Source: Onthophagus taurus (taxonomy: Eukaryota > Arthropoda > Insecta > Coleoptera > Scarabaeidae). Taken from it: DNA of 64,000 nucleotides. Position numbers and translations under genes: made by a program. Under the pieces are notes generated by a model. It was given only the letters and a program-made list of their open reading frames with translations, was not told the origin of the DNA and did not search any database. Where the stretch lies: assembly GCF_036711975.1 (NCBI RefSeq), contig NC_091975.1, forward strand, positions 14,262,501-14,326,500. The letters are read 5' to 3'. Shown one piece after another: positions 49,740 through 62,005 of the stretch (within the stretch, counting starts at the first letter, position 1; each line of letters begins with the position of its first letter).

Positions 49740-50520
49740 AAATTAAATTTTTAAAAAATTAACTGATTTCCAAAGTTCCAAAAATTGTGGTCTTTACTTA
49801 TTTGTTCTATATCAGGGGGTCCTGTCGGAGTCCACACAACAAAATAACATTTTCCTTTTTCGTTATGTGAAAATGCCCTTGTATTTGGTAAAAATAATTA
49901 TATTGTGTTTTTAATTTTAATTCCTCGTTTCGCTGATGAAAAATATTATTTTTTTTGGTGCGGATGCCATCTTCTATGGATATGTTTCTTAAATAATATG
50001 GGCATTTCACTTCTATTATGGAATTGTCGCTATGGATTACCCCAACTTGACTTGCTCCTAAAAAATAAAATTCTCCTTAATAAAGATATACGTAATGTAT
50101 TTATAAACCGCATGGATCTACATGTAGGCCAGAAATAATTTGAAAAGCTTCTATTGCTGTTTTTTTCATATTGGCAACCATATTCGGTAGATTTGTTGCC
50201 TCGAAAATATTTCCCAATAGGTATATTTTAAAAGTTTGTTCGGCGGTGTTGATGGTTTTCTTTTGCACACTACTCCATAATTTGAAGCTGTTGACCTCTA
50301 GTGTGTTCTTCTATCCTATCTGCTCTCTTCTTTTATTTTTGTCAATAAATTGACTATCACTTCTTGTCTTCTATCAATTTCTTCTTGTGGTGGTAATTCC
50401 ACATCTCCATAGTCGCTGTCCGCTTGTAGCGTAATTAGTCGATCGTTTTCGTGGTCTAACTCGGTAAAAAGATTTTGCCGGCCTACGTCGGTTTCCCAAC
50501 CGCTGAGGAGGTCGTAAAAC
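49740..50520 (-). pseudogene. Second partial copy of a YqaJ exonuclease gene
   Basis: On the minus strand, fragments EAFQIISGLHVDPCGL (about 50105-50155), EIKCPYYLRN-like MKCPYYLRNISIEDG (about 49965-50010) and YFYQIQGHFHIT (about 49865-49905) follow the order of the better copy at 50575-51077, with several stops. An old duplicate. Confidence 0.6.
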
Positions 50521-50574
50521 GTTCACACAAAAAACTTAGAAACAAATTTTATGGTTTCATAATGTATTGGTATT

Positions 50575-52720
50575 TTATATGGGTTGCTTTATTATTTTCT
50601 CTAGTAAGTGTTTGGAAAAAAAAGTTGCTAGATGACCTTTCATTTTTCTATTCCAAAAATCATCATCTTTGTCAATTTCTTTTATATACGGCGATCCTAT
50701 TGGGCTCCATACCATAAAATAACATTTCTTCTTTTCTGTGACATGCAATTGCCCTTGAATTTGGTAGTAACACTTATGTAGTGTTTTTAATTTCAATTGA
50801 CCATTTCTTAATTCTAACATATTTATTTTCTTGGCCTGTACCCCGTGTTTACTGACATATCTCGTAGATTATACGGGCATTTTATTTCCAGTATAGCATT
50901 CCTACTGTGGATTATACCATCTGGACTCGCACCCAAAAAGAAGAACTCCCCTTGACCAACATATAAACCACAAGTGTCTACATGTAAACCAGTAACAGCT
51001 TCAAATTCTTTTAGTGCGGTATTTTCGTATTGACAACCGTAGCGAGTCGCTTTGTTCCCACGAAAAGAATTTTCCAATAAAATTTTAAGTAAGTTCTTTG
51101 GTGATGTAGATACCCTTCGCTTGCAAACTAATCCAAAATTAGAAGCCCTTCAACTATATCCTTCATATAATGTTCACGATAATTAAAAACAATTGCGGCA
51201 AGTTTGCACCTAAGTTGATAGGATCCTTTTATGGTGAAATTTACCTGAAAAGTGGGTACTAAATTAAAAAAGAAACATGCTTATCTTAGTTATATACTCG
51301 TTTTCCACCAATAAATTTATTTACTAAACTATTATATTGTTCGGCGTTATTATTATTTTTCAAAAGTAAGCAAGACGAAGCATTTGTAATAATTCTTTGC
51401 AGACAGATATTTATGTCAGTATCCAAACCACATGATTTTACGTCTGTAAATATATTTTGGTTTTCTGTGACATTATTACAAAAATAATTCGCACATTCAT
51501 CATGGTCTCCAAATATATGAGATGGTATATTTGACATGACTTCTTTAAAAAATATAAGCTTTTGTGCGTATGTAATATCTTGCTTACTTCTGTACTCGGC
51601 AGATTTTCTTACAGCTACTCGAAATCTCAAGATGTTGCTGTGGAGCTGCCTCCGAACGTGCAATGGTACATATTTTCCGGTAGAGCTGCGCACTTTTCTA
51701 GACAGCTCAAGTAATTTATTACTAAAATTGCGTAATAAGTGGTTGATGCACTCAACTTTTTCTATTAGAAGCGTGCCGTATGGCTTTGAGGCATTTAATT
51801 TTTTGGTAACACTACTGTCACCGTCTCCAATTAATTTGATGTACTTCAAACCATGTACAGACACACTATTTTTTAATCCGTCAACAATTATATCGGATTC
51901 CATGCCAGTGGATGGACCAATCCAATTTTTAAAACATTTATGAGGTACAAAAGGTTGTTTGGTAAATTGTTGCCATGCACAAATTCTACAATTTTTATTG
52001 CGAATTCGTAAATGAAGAATTTTTTTTGTGGCTTCCCCTATTATTACCCCCACACCTGACGCGGCGTTATAATTGTTTAGACCATGCTCCGTCGGCTACA
52101 ACAGTAATATGTCCAATGCCATGTTCATCAACATTACTCTCTGGTTTTGCTATAGCAGCTTCTTCTTTCACAGCTTCCTTTAATTTATTTGAAAGAACAT
52201 CTTCAACAACCTCCTGTAATTTAGTTTGGATTGTCGTGAATCTACGTTGCGTCATGTGTGGTAAATTTAATGTGGCACATAGTTCTCTTAGCTGAGAGTA
52301 TCCAACACCAATGGAAACTATTCCTGTTAAAGTACATCAAAATATAAACATATTTACAGTAGTATTTAAATGCATTTTTATTTGAATTATGTAAGTAGTC
52401 TCACCAATCACTGCTGAAGTATTGACATCTAATTCATTTTTATTGCCGTTCGTTTCTATTTTAGATGTCATTCCACACATTTTACATTTAACAGTGAATA
52501 TAGATTCACAGCCGATTTGCCTTTCTTCTACAATGTCGCATAAATCTATAGTACAATTGAATGATGCTACATGTTTTATTTCTTTAATTTGATTCCAAAA
52601 TGATATAATATCTACAATTCTTTTTCCGCTAATGTTATGATTGTTATTAACATTGTCATCGCAATTGGGTTGATCTATTTCTAAATTTGGTAAAGTGACT
52701 GTAGACTCTAGTTCGCTGCA
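50575..52720 (-). pseudogene. Mutator-like transposase with YqaJ nuclease, multi-exon, decayed
   Basis: Exons on the minus strand: 52718-52407 (acceptor TTTTGCAG, donor GATTG|GTGAGA) with a CKMCG zinc motif; 52323-51286 with HITVVADGAWSK, a frame slip, then GVGVIIG, RNKNCRICAW, IKLIGDGDSSV and CINHLLRN, the pattern of insect Mutator-like transposase domains. A further region at 51077-50575 carries a YqaJ/lambda-exonuclease domain (FLGASPDGII, ILEIKCPYN, YYQIQGQLHVT, CYFMVW). Frameshifts near 52080 and between exons make it inactive. Such transposase-plus-YqaJ genes belong to insect mobile elements. Confidence 0.75.
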
Positions 52721-52739
52721 AAATAATATATCATAATAT

Positions 52740-54660
52740 TATAAATATTATTTATATTATTATATCTAATAATTATACAGGTGTCCCAGAATATGCAGCA
52801 TTTAGGAGTAATCTACTTAGGTATGTAAAAATAAACAGAAAATAAATTATTTTTAATACCAGAAGTATTTTTTGATGACATCTCTGTTATTATTCAAAAT
52901 AGTTTGATACAATTTTGTAAATTGCAACAGTAAATTAAGAATAGTGAATAATTGAATTTAGTACAACATTTTATCTTATTATCTGTATTAATACATCATT
53001 AGATCTCGGTATCAGTCGTGTCAAAAAAGTGTTGTATATTATATATGATGTTATTTTTACATAATGTTTCTGTTATCAAAAGGATGCCCATATGTTATTG
53101 GACACCTGTGTTAAAGATTTTCTAAAAAAATAATTACCAATCAAAATTGTTAACATTACTATGATCCTCAGTGCGAGAAGCGCGGTTCGTCCACCGCAAC
53201 TTACCAAGACTACAAGTAAAAAAAACATGTATCTAATTGATTCAAGGGATATCGGTATACAAAGTTTTCTAATTAATTACCGTTTACGTGACGTAGTAAT
53301 CGAACAAGAGTACCGTCGTTTTCGGCCCATTTTATCCACAAATAACTCACAAGCACAAAACACTAAGAGTTTATAAGAGCAGTAGTCACTCAGTTACTAT
53401 AACTAAAGTATACTAAATTATTTTTGTTTATAACTAAAAAAATGGTTTATAAATAAATAAGAAAAAGTTTATAGAAATAAATAATTTATAATTACTAACT
53501 TTTTTTTAAATACACTGCTAATAAAATTGTTGACAGAAGCAAGGAAAAATACAAGTAAAGCTTTAAAACCGATCTTTACTGTTTTCGCCTCTACCTACAT
53601 GATATGATCTTCTATTTTAAAGGAATGCAATTCTAATTCTTACCATCTGGTTTCCGATAAAAAAACCACAATATAAATACAGACAATGCCGGCAAAGTTG
53701 GCGCTACCTTGATTCTTTAGGGGCGGAGCTACGTTGGAATTAGCGAAGAAATTCGAATATTAATACTAAATTTTCAAAAAATTATTGTGGCGTTATGAAG
53801 AAAGATTGGTTTCTGAAATTTTGCATGGATACTATATGAAACCTTCTCTAGAGGGCACGCATATTATTTTTTCGCTAATGATACAATTTATGCGTATTTA
53901 AATAATTTAATTGTTATATTTTTTTAAAATAAATAAATGGGCATGCGTGCCCACTAGAGTACTGTTTCCTGATTTCAAAACAGAAAAAATCATGCATTTT
54001 GCTCTAATATTAACCGAGATATATTGTTTGAAAGATTACATATAAAAATTCTTAGCGGTTGAACAGCCTTAATTTATTTTGTTATGGTTTAATATTTTTT
54101 TTTATACAGAGTGTCTCACGTAATTGGTACGTTAAAGCTATTTTAGGTTCCAATATTCTAACAGTTTTTAAATTTTGGCAGTAGGGGTTAATCGTCCGAA
54201 CTTCGTTACACACAACTTCGTTATATTAAATGGAATGCTATAGTTTTTATTACACCTTTTAATTATATGCGAAATAATGGTTTTCGTTTTCGAGTTATTT
54301 TGATTTTAATTTTTTTTTTTGCAAATTTACCAGCACTTTTCAAAGCCACATTTCTCAGCCAATGTTCATTCAAAAAAGCAATTGCAAAATAGTCGAACAT
54401 TTTAATTGGCACGCCCTATATTTTATTATCCTACAAGAACGGGAATTTAATTCTAGTAGTATAAGAAGGAGAGTTCTGGAGCAGGATTATCCCATATCTT
54501 GCGCTCTGTGATTGGTTGAAATGCCAATATGGCGGTCAAAAATTTAGTAACTTTTAGGGATTTTCATTTTACATGTTGGCAATGAATCTCAATTATGTTG
54601 GTACTACTGAGTGTGGAGGGAATGCAAATTTTTTTAATATAAATAAAAGTAGGTGACCGT
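52740..54660. other. AT-rich intergenic region
   Basis: A 71-codon open frame at 53161-53376 is too weak to call. GTGTCCCAGAATATG (52790) and GTGTCTCACG (54111) look like ends of small insect repeats. No other feature. Confidence 0.55.
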
Positions 54661-54663
54661 CAA

Positions 54664-54673
54664 TATATAAAAA
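54664..54673 (+). promoter_or_regulatory. TATA-like element upstream of the PPP1R15-like gene
   Basis: ATATATAAAAAT lies about 125 bases before the ATG, followed by an A-rich leader. Confidence 0.4.
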
Positions 54674-54795
54674 TTACGATTAATGATTCGTGCTACAATT
54701 AGGACTAAGTGTGTGAAAGTGAAAGGAGAATTAAAAAAAAAAACAACAAACGTTACAGTGAACTTGTATTTTAAAGGTGAGTAATATACATTGAA

Positions 54796-54990
54796 ATGAA
54801 GCGTGTTAAATTTAAAGAAGATTTAGATGTGTATTATATTGATGAAGACGAATATAGCAAAAATGCTAGAAACGGATCGGAATGGTTGCAAGCAGCTGCA
54901 GATAGGTATCGTTTTAAGAGACGTATTGAAGAAACTGAAAAATTATTGTATGAAATATTACGTAAGAAAAATGAGAAATTAAATAAATAA
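54796..54990 (+). CDS. PPP1R15/GADD34-like eIF2alpha-phosphatase regulator, 64 aa
   Basis: ATG at 54796. Residues 3-6 RVKF are a PP1-docking RVxF motif. Residues ~27-43 (RNGSEWLQAAADRYRFK) followed by RRI match the conserved eIF2alpha-contacting block W-x2-A-x-D-R-x-RF-x-RRI of the PPP1R15 family (GADD34, CReP) and of its viral relatives in herpes, asfar- and some poxviruses. Those proteins bring PP1 to phosphorylated eIF2alpha and restart translation during stress or PKR/PERK defence. At 64 aa it is just the core module, as in the small viral forms. TATATAAAAA lies ~130 bases upstream; AATAAA overlaps the stop. It is 34 bases from the convergent end of the gene at 55024, so it probably belongs to the second-lineage Polinton. 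A GTGAGT donor-like sequence just before the ATG is odd. Confidence 0.72.
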   Translation: MKRVKFKEDLDVYYIDEDEYSKNARNGSEWLQAAADRYRFKRRIEETEKLLYEILRKKNEKLNK

Positions 54991-55023
54991 AACACTTTAA
55001 ATGGTATTTAATATATTATTTAT

Positions 55024-55752
55024 TTAAATATGTAATCTTATGTATGGTTCTATTAGGTTTAAAACATCTACATAATCTTGTGTGTTTGTAGAGGGCCAAT
55101 GTGCCGAATCAGGACCGGATTGCCATCCAACTGGTTTCCCTTTAGCTCCATTTCTCATGTTGTTTATTAACCATGCCATTATATTCTGGTGTGATATTCG
55201 CGACAGCGGCTCAAAGTTAAATTCATAGTTGAGTGCTTTGAAAACTTGTATACATCTTTTTACAAATTCATTGTCTGCACAATACAATGCATCGCAAATC
55301 AATTTATCACAATAATAACGTAAATTACGGTATTTACATATAAGATTATTAATAGAAACAATTCCTTCGTTATCAGCGAATAAATTAGTTAATAAATATT
55401 TTTTATACATTTCATCAGTAAATTTAATACTTACGTTACTAGTCAGTGATTCTAGATCTTTAACCTTCAATTCATTGTTGTTGTTTCGCTCGTAACAATT
55501 AAGCGATTCTAATAATTGCTTAACAACATGATCAAAATTGAGTTTTTCATTAAGAATTACTTCTAAAATTTCAACAGAAGCTAGGTGTAGATTTCGATAT
55601 GTTAAAATCTGGTTTGGGATAATTATTTTTTCCAATATGGTATTAACACCATCAAGATTATTTTCTTTGATAAAGTTTCTTAAATGATAGAAGTAGGTAT
55701 GCTCCAACTTTCTATAGAAATCACTTTGAATTATAAACAAACTACACTCCAT
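55024..55752 (-). CDS. Unknown helical protein, 242 aa
   Basis: ATG at 55752, 34 bases beyond the polymerase stop at 55786, in the same direction, so probably co-transcribed with or just after polB. Mostly helical, Leu/Asn-rich, without membrane segments or known catalytic motifs. The repeated look of Leu-rich helix pairs (NNLDGVNTILEKIIIP, LNEKLNFDHVVKQLLE, DALYCADNEFVKRCIQVF) could mean divergent ankyrin- or TPR-like repeats, not shown. Intact. Confidence 0.6.
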   Translation of the reverse strand: MECSLFIIQSDFYRKLEHTYFYHLRNFIKENNLDGVNTILEKIIIPNQILTYRNLHLASVEILEVILNEKLNFDHVVKQLLESLNCYERNNNNELKVKDLESLTSNVSIKFTDEMYKKYLLTNLFADNEGIVSINNLICKYRNLRYYCDKLICDALYCADNEFVKRCIQVFKALNYEFNFEPLSRISHQNIMAWLINNMRNGAKGKPVGWQSGPDSAHWPSTNTQDYVDVLNLIEPYIRLHI

Positions 55753-55785
55753 GACGACTGTTTCAATACTAAAAAAAGCTAACGT

Positions 55786-58700
55786 TTAAGGTTTAAGAGT
55801 TTGTAATGTACCCTCACTACTACTACTACTAACAATACGGTTATGACCCCAAGCTAACGTATCTATACCATCATCTTTAATAAATCTCTTGGCATCGTAC
55901 GGTGAAAGGACCAATTTATTTTGTAATACCGTGTATACGGTGTGATTACAACTTCTAAATAAAATTTGTTTTGCAAACAGTGTTTTTCAAAGTTAAACAA
56001 TCGAAATAATTTTCAAATTTAATTTTATGTTTCACAACAGCTTTTCTTACACCTTTAGCTTTTTTTGTAACACGACCATCAATAACACGATTTGCATACA
56101 TTTTCGATCGTAACCCTATAAAGTCCGTCATAATTCTACCGCAATTCTCATCTTTCATAAGACCTAATACGGCTTTATTTTTAAGCGGGATCTTAAATTG
56201 ATTATCCAGATGGTAATTCGAGGTGTCAAATTTATCTAAATTTAATTTAATATCTTCATATAGGTCATCGGTGTTAATATGTACAGTGAAGCTGTCCGTA
56301 TCCATATAACACAATCGAATTGCTTCATTATATTTAGGTTTTAAAAAATTATAATAGAATTCATACATTAACAATTTTGAAATTTCTAAAACTGTAAAAC
56401 CAACGTATATAGGTTTGTTGTAAACAACACGAAGTCGCTCCATTTGAATTGCCGAAAATGTTTCAGTAAAAATCTTAATATTTTTAAAATTTAACTTAGC
56501 GATTAGACTGCGAGCTCCGGGTTTTGACCTACCTTTTCCGCAAATGTCATCCCAACTTGTAATTAACCGAACATCAACTCTTTTATCCACGTTTTCCATC
56601 GTCTTTCCAAATACCGAATTATTCATTAGTTTAAAAAAGTCTCTTTCAAAATCATTTTTAGCGGATTGACGTAATTTTGTGTTCATATCAATATAAGGTT
56701 TCAACCACGCAGATTGTTTAAAGGATAAAACTCTATTTACTTTCAAAACTTTGAGACCGTGAGCTATAGCGTGCTTTAAATTTCTATAATGAACAATATA
56801 ATTTTTCTTGTTAAATAAATTTGGAATTAATCTTTTCTCGCTCTCACTGTTACTGCTGTTGCGAGGACATATGTTTTCTGCGAGAAAAGGTAGATCATTG
56901 TGTATATCGTGTAAATAATGAGGATATTCAATATCAACATCCAAAATGTAACCATAATCAGCTTCATCGGATACATGATTAAAATTTAAATTTTGAATTT
57001 CAGTATCATCTAACCATTTAAAGTCTCCATAGGGCATCGGTTGTGACATTGCCCAACCATACAAATTGTTAGCGTCCCAATACATTAGAAATTTCGAAGG
57101 AGAATTGGAGTCATAATTATCCATATATTTATTATTAGCTTTAGCATGACGTAATGAGCACTGCGAAATACCCCCACGAATGCCTTTTTTAATGAAATGG
57201 ACTTGATCTACATCAGTCAATAATTCAAGTTTAATTTTTGTAAATTTTAACATTGCATCCCAAGTGAGTCCTGGTGTGGTGTAATAATGTGCTGGGTCCA
57301 ATCCATAAGTTTCAAAACAAACGCGTCTAAATTTTTCAAAAACATCTGCTAACAAAAGAACATCGGTCTTGAGGTATAGGTCAGAGTAATCTTTTAAATT
57401 TTGACACTGAAATGTTTGCCAAACTGTTTGAGCGTGTAAATAATCTTTATCAGTTATATTTTCAAAACTTAATTTGTTAAAAAACCCGGATTTTTGTGGT
57501 AATGATGTTTCACTTAATTTTTCAAGTGAATCTATATAGCCATAGGGAAATATACCCTTTCTCTTTAATAATTGAAATTGCTTATTACATGGGAAAAATT
57601 TTCGTACATGAACGAAATCCTCCTCTACAAGATTACTCGACAATGAATCGAGTGAGGATGCCATAAATCGAAATGAATCAAAAAAACGTAATTTCATGAA
57701 CCGATTTTCAAAACGGGATTGATTCTGTATCTGATCAACTAGCACGCTTTTACTGAAACTTATATATTTTTCTTTATTATTAGGTAAAACATCAATACCA
57801 TTGACATCCTCAATGTCAGCCATCTCTTTAACAAATAAATGTGCATCATAACAGCTGAAATTATGTAGGAATACAGGGATAAATTTGGGAATTTTAAAGT
57901 TAAGATTACATACAACATGGGCTGGGCCCCTATATTTACCAGTTATATGACAATGATCATGCACCTTAACTACATCTTCTCCAAAAGGTGTTTTACAGAT
58001 GTGACAAATGTTTGTTGCTTCAAATGCAACTTGTTCTTCAACAGTTAAGGGGGTCATGGGTTTTACATATTTTATATATTTGTGATAAATATATCTAACA
58101 TCTTCCATTAATTTTAAAATGAAAACTTTGGGACAGTCGAGGCCGGTATAGGTTTCAAATTTACAACAAGTACCATCTACAGTAGAAACGATATAGTATG
58201 CAAAACTGTATGGTTGATGTATGTCAACTTTTTCTGTAAAAGACTTGGAGGAATCGGGTTCACAATGCTCGATTGGTTTTAAAATTGATTCAAAATCAGC
58301 ATAAATAACAAATGGAACCATTTGAGTATTTTTATAATTATTAAATTCCAAAATATTTTCCGGCATTAAATTTCCCATAAAATTGGGTATTGATTTTAAA
58401 TTCTTCGATGGTAAAATGGTCGTTATATGGTTGCAATCGTATTGTTGATGTCTAGATAATTTGTCGGCAGATGAAAACCGAGTTAAACACCCGTCGCAAA
58501 GTATAACGTATTGCGCCGTTATGATTTGCTATATGCTTAGAAATAAGTCGTGATAAATTTTTGATTAAAACAAAATGCCCTATTCCATTATTAAATAAAT
58601 ATAATAAATTCACATGTGTATCTCGTCTATTTTTAGTAAAATGAATGGGTCCTTCCACATTGTAGGTATAATTAATGGAATCAAAAACTAATTCGTAAAC

Positions 58701-59774
58701 GTTAATACTTAAATTATTTAAAGTTTCTATTTTGGATATATCTTTTAAATGAACGGGAAACGTTATACCTTCTAAATTTAGCACTTGAGAGTAATGAGGA
58801 TAGCTTGAAGTACGAACCTTACTTATTTGAGCGGGATGAAGAGCCGCCGTCAAACACCATGCAAAACAAGCGTTATCATTATTCTTTATATTGATACAGG
58901 CTTTTTTATTAATAATTTCCGAAGGTAAACGAATATATGATGATCCAGGTATTGGTTGGAATTTGTTAACGTTAAGCAAAAGGTGTGATACGGAGAAGAA
59001 AGCCCATCCAGACCCTTGCTCCTGGAAATCCTCACTCTGTTTTATAATATCTCTAATCATCTTATCGTAAATTTCCTCGAAGGTTATAGACGTAATTACT
59101 TTAAATTTTGTATTGAAATTCTTCATGGAGGCTATCACTCCCTCTTCACCGTTTTCATTAAAGCTGGATTTTATAAAAACAGCCAATAGTTCAATTTGAG
59201 CTTTAACTAATCCTCTAATATCACTAATATAATTGTTTATAAGTCTACGAACCGTTTCTCGGGATCTTGTGAGGTATGATGGAATATCATCGTCGGCTTC
59301 AACTCCCCCAATTTTATAGCAGGCAACACGATTTTTGTAACACGTTGATACTTGCTCAACATCCTTTTCGATAGATGTTATGTGTTCTGATCGAAGATGT
59401 GCCGCAAGGGTTGCGTGAGATGAGAAGAACTTTCCACATACGTCACATAGTTTATTTGTTAATTTAATCTTACTTTTCGAAGCTGACGTACTTGCTGCTG
59501 ATTCATCGAAATCTCGATGTGTTGAATTTTGTATTAAATTTGGTAGTGGATCTTTTCGTTGAGGTTCAATACCATGGATACTTCTCTGATGTTGAACAAA
59601 GGCATCTTGTCGCCTGAATTTTTTTTGACATATTGAGCATATGAGTTGCAGTCCGACACAATGCTTATTACGCATATGTCGATTCAAATTGCATTTTAAT
59701 GAAAACACTTGTTGACATTTTTCACAAGAAAACATTTTCTTAAAAATATAAACGCAATGATAAATTTTTATCAA
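55786..59774 (-). pseudogene. polB: Polinton DNA polymerase B, second lineage, nearly full length, two frameshifts
   Basis: Start ATG at 59774 or 59735 (MFSCEKCQQ). N-terminus: four C2H2 zinc fingers (59730-59400), a helical part, and a thiol-protease-like segment NNDNACFAW (about 58880) ... GHFVLIKNLSRLIS (about 58560). After a frameshift near 58510, the exonuclease motif YADFESIL (58290), zinc site CHIC...HDHCH, FLHNFSCYDAHLF; then motif A DANNLYGWAMS (about 57050-57080), motif B KLMNNSVFGKTMEN (about 56600-56640), motif C YMDTDSF (about 56290-56310). A second frameshift near 55978 precedes the C-terminus (LAWGHNRI) and TAA at 55786. It lacks the intron of the A/B lineage at the matching place. 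Inactive as it stands, but all catalytic residues remain. Confidence 0.93.
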
Positions 59775-59945
59775 AGGATCTACTTAACTTGCGTACTGTA
59801 ACTAACTTTCACCAACGACTTGATTCTAATATATATGAATCGTTTTTTTATCGCTATAGTAGGTGTATAGTAGGGGATTATGCTTACGTAATAAGTATTA
59901 GTAAATAGAATAAAAAAATGTATTGATTTATACAGTAGTAGTATA

Positions 59946-60319
59946 GAAACGCCGATTCTAGATAGGAAGTTGCTCCTCCGCTCCTCCGTGACGTCATCAG
60001 CCCAATGTAAAAGGATAGGGAAGGGTACCAACCTAAGGCGGAGGAGAAAAAAAAAATAGGTTGGTATTGGAAAAGTAACCAGATCTGGTGACTTTTAAAA
60101 AAAAGTAACGCGCCACCTAGTGGTTGGTAGTGGAACTAAACCATTACCGACAAGGTAGACTGCTACTTGTTTTTTTAAAAGTCACCATATCTAGCTACCA
60201 ACCTATTTTTTCCCCCAAGCCTTTGGTTGACACCCCTCCCCCCCTATCCTTTTACATCGGGCGGATGACGTCACGAAGGAGCGGAGGAGCAACAACTTCC
60301 TGTCTAGAATCGGCGTTTC
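59946..60319. mobile_element. Foldback element with long inverted arms
   Basis: GAAACGCCGATTCTAGA at 59946 is mirrored by TCTAGAATCGGCGTTTC ending at 60319. Similarity continues inward with gaps for ~150 bases (GCTCCTCCGCTCC, GTGACGTCAT, TGTAAAAGGATAG, AATAGGTTGGTA). A CCACTAGGTGGCGC-like site lies in the middle (60110-60124). No coding capacity. 59775-59945 is AT-rich and probably holds the polB promoter. Confidence 0.85.
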
Positions 60320-61438
60320 TGAAAGATGGCGCGTTGAACGCATAAAGGCGCGCCTCACAACTCTTGAATGCGCGTGCGCAGGAACTTGGGAATATTCCGG
60401 AAAATAATAATAACACAATTTAACACAATTTAATTCCCCCCCCCCCCCAATCAACCCAATAAAAGTATTAATAAACATTTTTATAATAATAAACATTACA
60501 TAATAAATAGTTACAAAAAAATAATAAAAACCTTAATGTTATGGTACTTTTTTTACAAATTCAATTATATGAGCGGGCTTCGGTTTACCACCATCCTTTA
60601 TTATTATACACGATACATTGATCTTGTAACTCCAAAAAATTTCTTGATCGGTAGGTAAAAAAGAAACGTTGAGAAGCAAGCCCGCTTCTAACTCCACCAC
60701 AACGGAAGGTGACGACCATGCGCAGCTCGTAAGACGTTTTCCATTAACAATAAATATGGTAAAAGTGGTAAATCCAACTCAACTTCGAATAAATTTTTTC
60801 TTTGGTTTAAACTCACAAAGACTGAAAAAAAAAACACAGAGACGACTATGAGACATTGCGCGCGGTTTACGTTTGACGGGTAAATCCAACTCAACTTCGA
60901 ATAAATTTTTTCTTTGGTTTAAACTCACAGAGACCGAAAAAAAAAGAAAAACACAGAGACGACTACGAGACATTGCGCGCGGTTTACGTTTGACACGTTC
61001 GGTTTCTAAAGTAAAACTGATTATGAGTTACGCGATACAATGCTTTCCTCGCCGGGGCGGAAGTGTCAACTTACGACAATCGGCGCGGCGCATCACCAAG
61101 TAAAGTGCAATGCACCTCGCCGGCGGAAGTGTCAAATTACAATCGGCGCGGCGCGGCTGCAATAATGCTGAGCAATGGAATAATTGACCTAAATGAAATG
61201 CTATACATATATATATAATTAATATTAAGAAAGTAAAAAAATAATACAAATTATAAAATTGTTTTAATGCATTTTCATTAACAAAAATGATGTACGTGAA
61301 AAAAAAATACATTTAAATAAAAGAAGGAAATGGTTTAAATAATACAATTTAATTTTCCCAATTAACCCAATTTAAATATATTGAAACATTTTAAAATACA
61401 ATCTTGAAAGTTTATACACAATTAAATATATACAAAAT
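60320..61438. repeat. Gene-free region with short tandem repeats
   Basis: GGTAAATCCAACTCAACTTCG starts at 60767 and 60879 (period 112, two copies to about 60994). Two copies of a GC-rich GCCG...GGAAGTGTCAA...AATCGGCGCGGCGC unit lie at about 61050 and 61112. GAGCGGGCTT (60571) and AAGCCCGCTT (60678) form an inverted pair. No credible gene. Confidence 0.8.
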
Positions 61439-61852
61439 TTAACAATCGGTAAAATTAACAAATATAGTATTTGCATTACGATACACATGCCAATAGTTAT
61501 AATTGTAATAACAATCGTTAATATATTCAAAATCATTAACAGTAATATGGTCGTCAATAATTAATTTAGCTGATTCATTATCAGGAAAGTATCCATTAAC
61601 TTTTAGGAAGTCTTTAAATTTCCGATGATCTTCAAAGTCTTCATCACTACCAACATACAGAATATCACCCTTGCGATAAACCCTCCATATGTTATTTTCA
61701 AATTCACAAAATTGTACAAATTGCGAATCATTTATTTTATCACCATCGATGTCTCGTATGTCTACAAGTACCAAATCGAGCTGGGTAATTTCTTCTGGGA
61801 AATCGGTATTTAAACACTGCTTCAGTTTAAGACGAAAGTCAGTCCAAGACAT
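61439..61852 (-). CDS. Unknown acidic protein, 138 aa
   Basis: ATG at 61852 (MSWTDFRLKLK). Acidic and aromatic, with an internal echo (WRVYRKGDILYVG and WHVYRNANTIFVN). No recognised family. It lies downstream of, and on the same strand as, the polymerase at 62161-64000, separated by an AT-rich gap with a perfect inverted repeat, so it probably belongs to that Polinton. Compare the unrelated 242-aa gene in the equivalent place at 55024. Confidence 0.55.
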   Translation of the reverse strand: MSWTDFRLKLKQCLNTDFPEEITQLDLVLVDIRDIDGDKINDSQFVQFCEFENNIWRVYRKGDILYVGSDEDFEDHRKFKDFLKVNGYFPDNESAKLIIDDHITVNDFEYINDCYYNYNYWHVYRNANTIFVNFTDC

Positions 61853-62005
61853 TATGACCACGATGTGAACACTTCGATTTTTAAAAGGTAACTGAGGCAC
61901 ATATGATTTAAATTTACAATTAAACATAATTTTTTAAAAGTCAACTAAATAACAGCAGAATTTAACTTACAACTAAAATGGATTTACATCAAAAATTTAA
62001 ATAAT

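Noticed and set aside
53161-53376. 71-codon plus-strand gene
   Set aside because: No recognisable motif, no promoter, flanked by repeat debris.
60203-60496. 97-codon frame in the foldback element
   Set aside because: It spans the inverted arm and a poly-C run; it is a by-product of the repeat.
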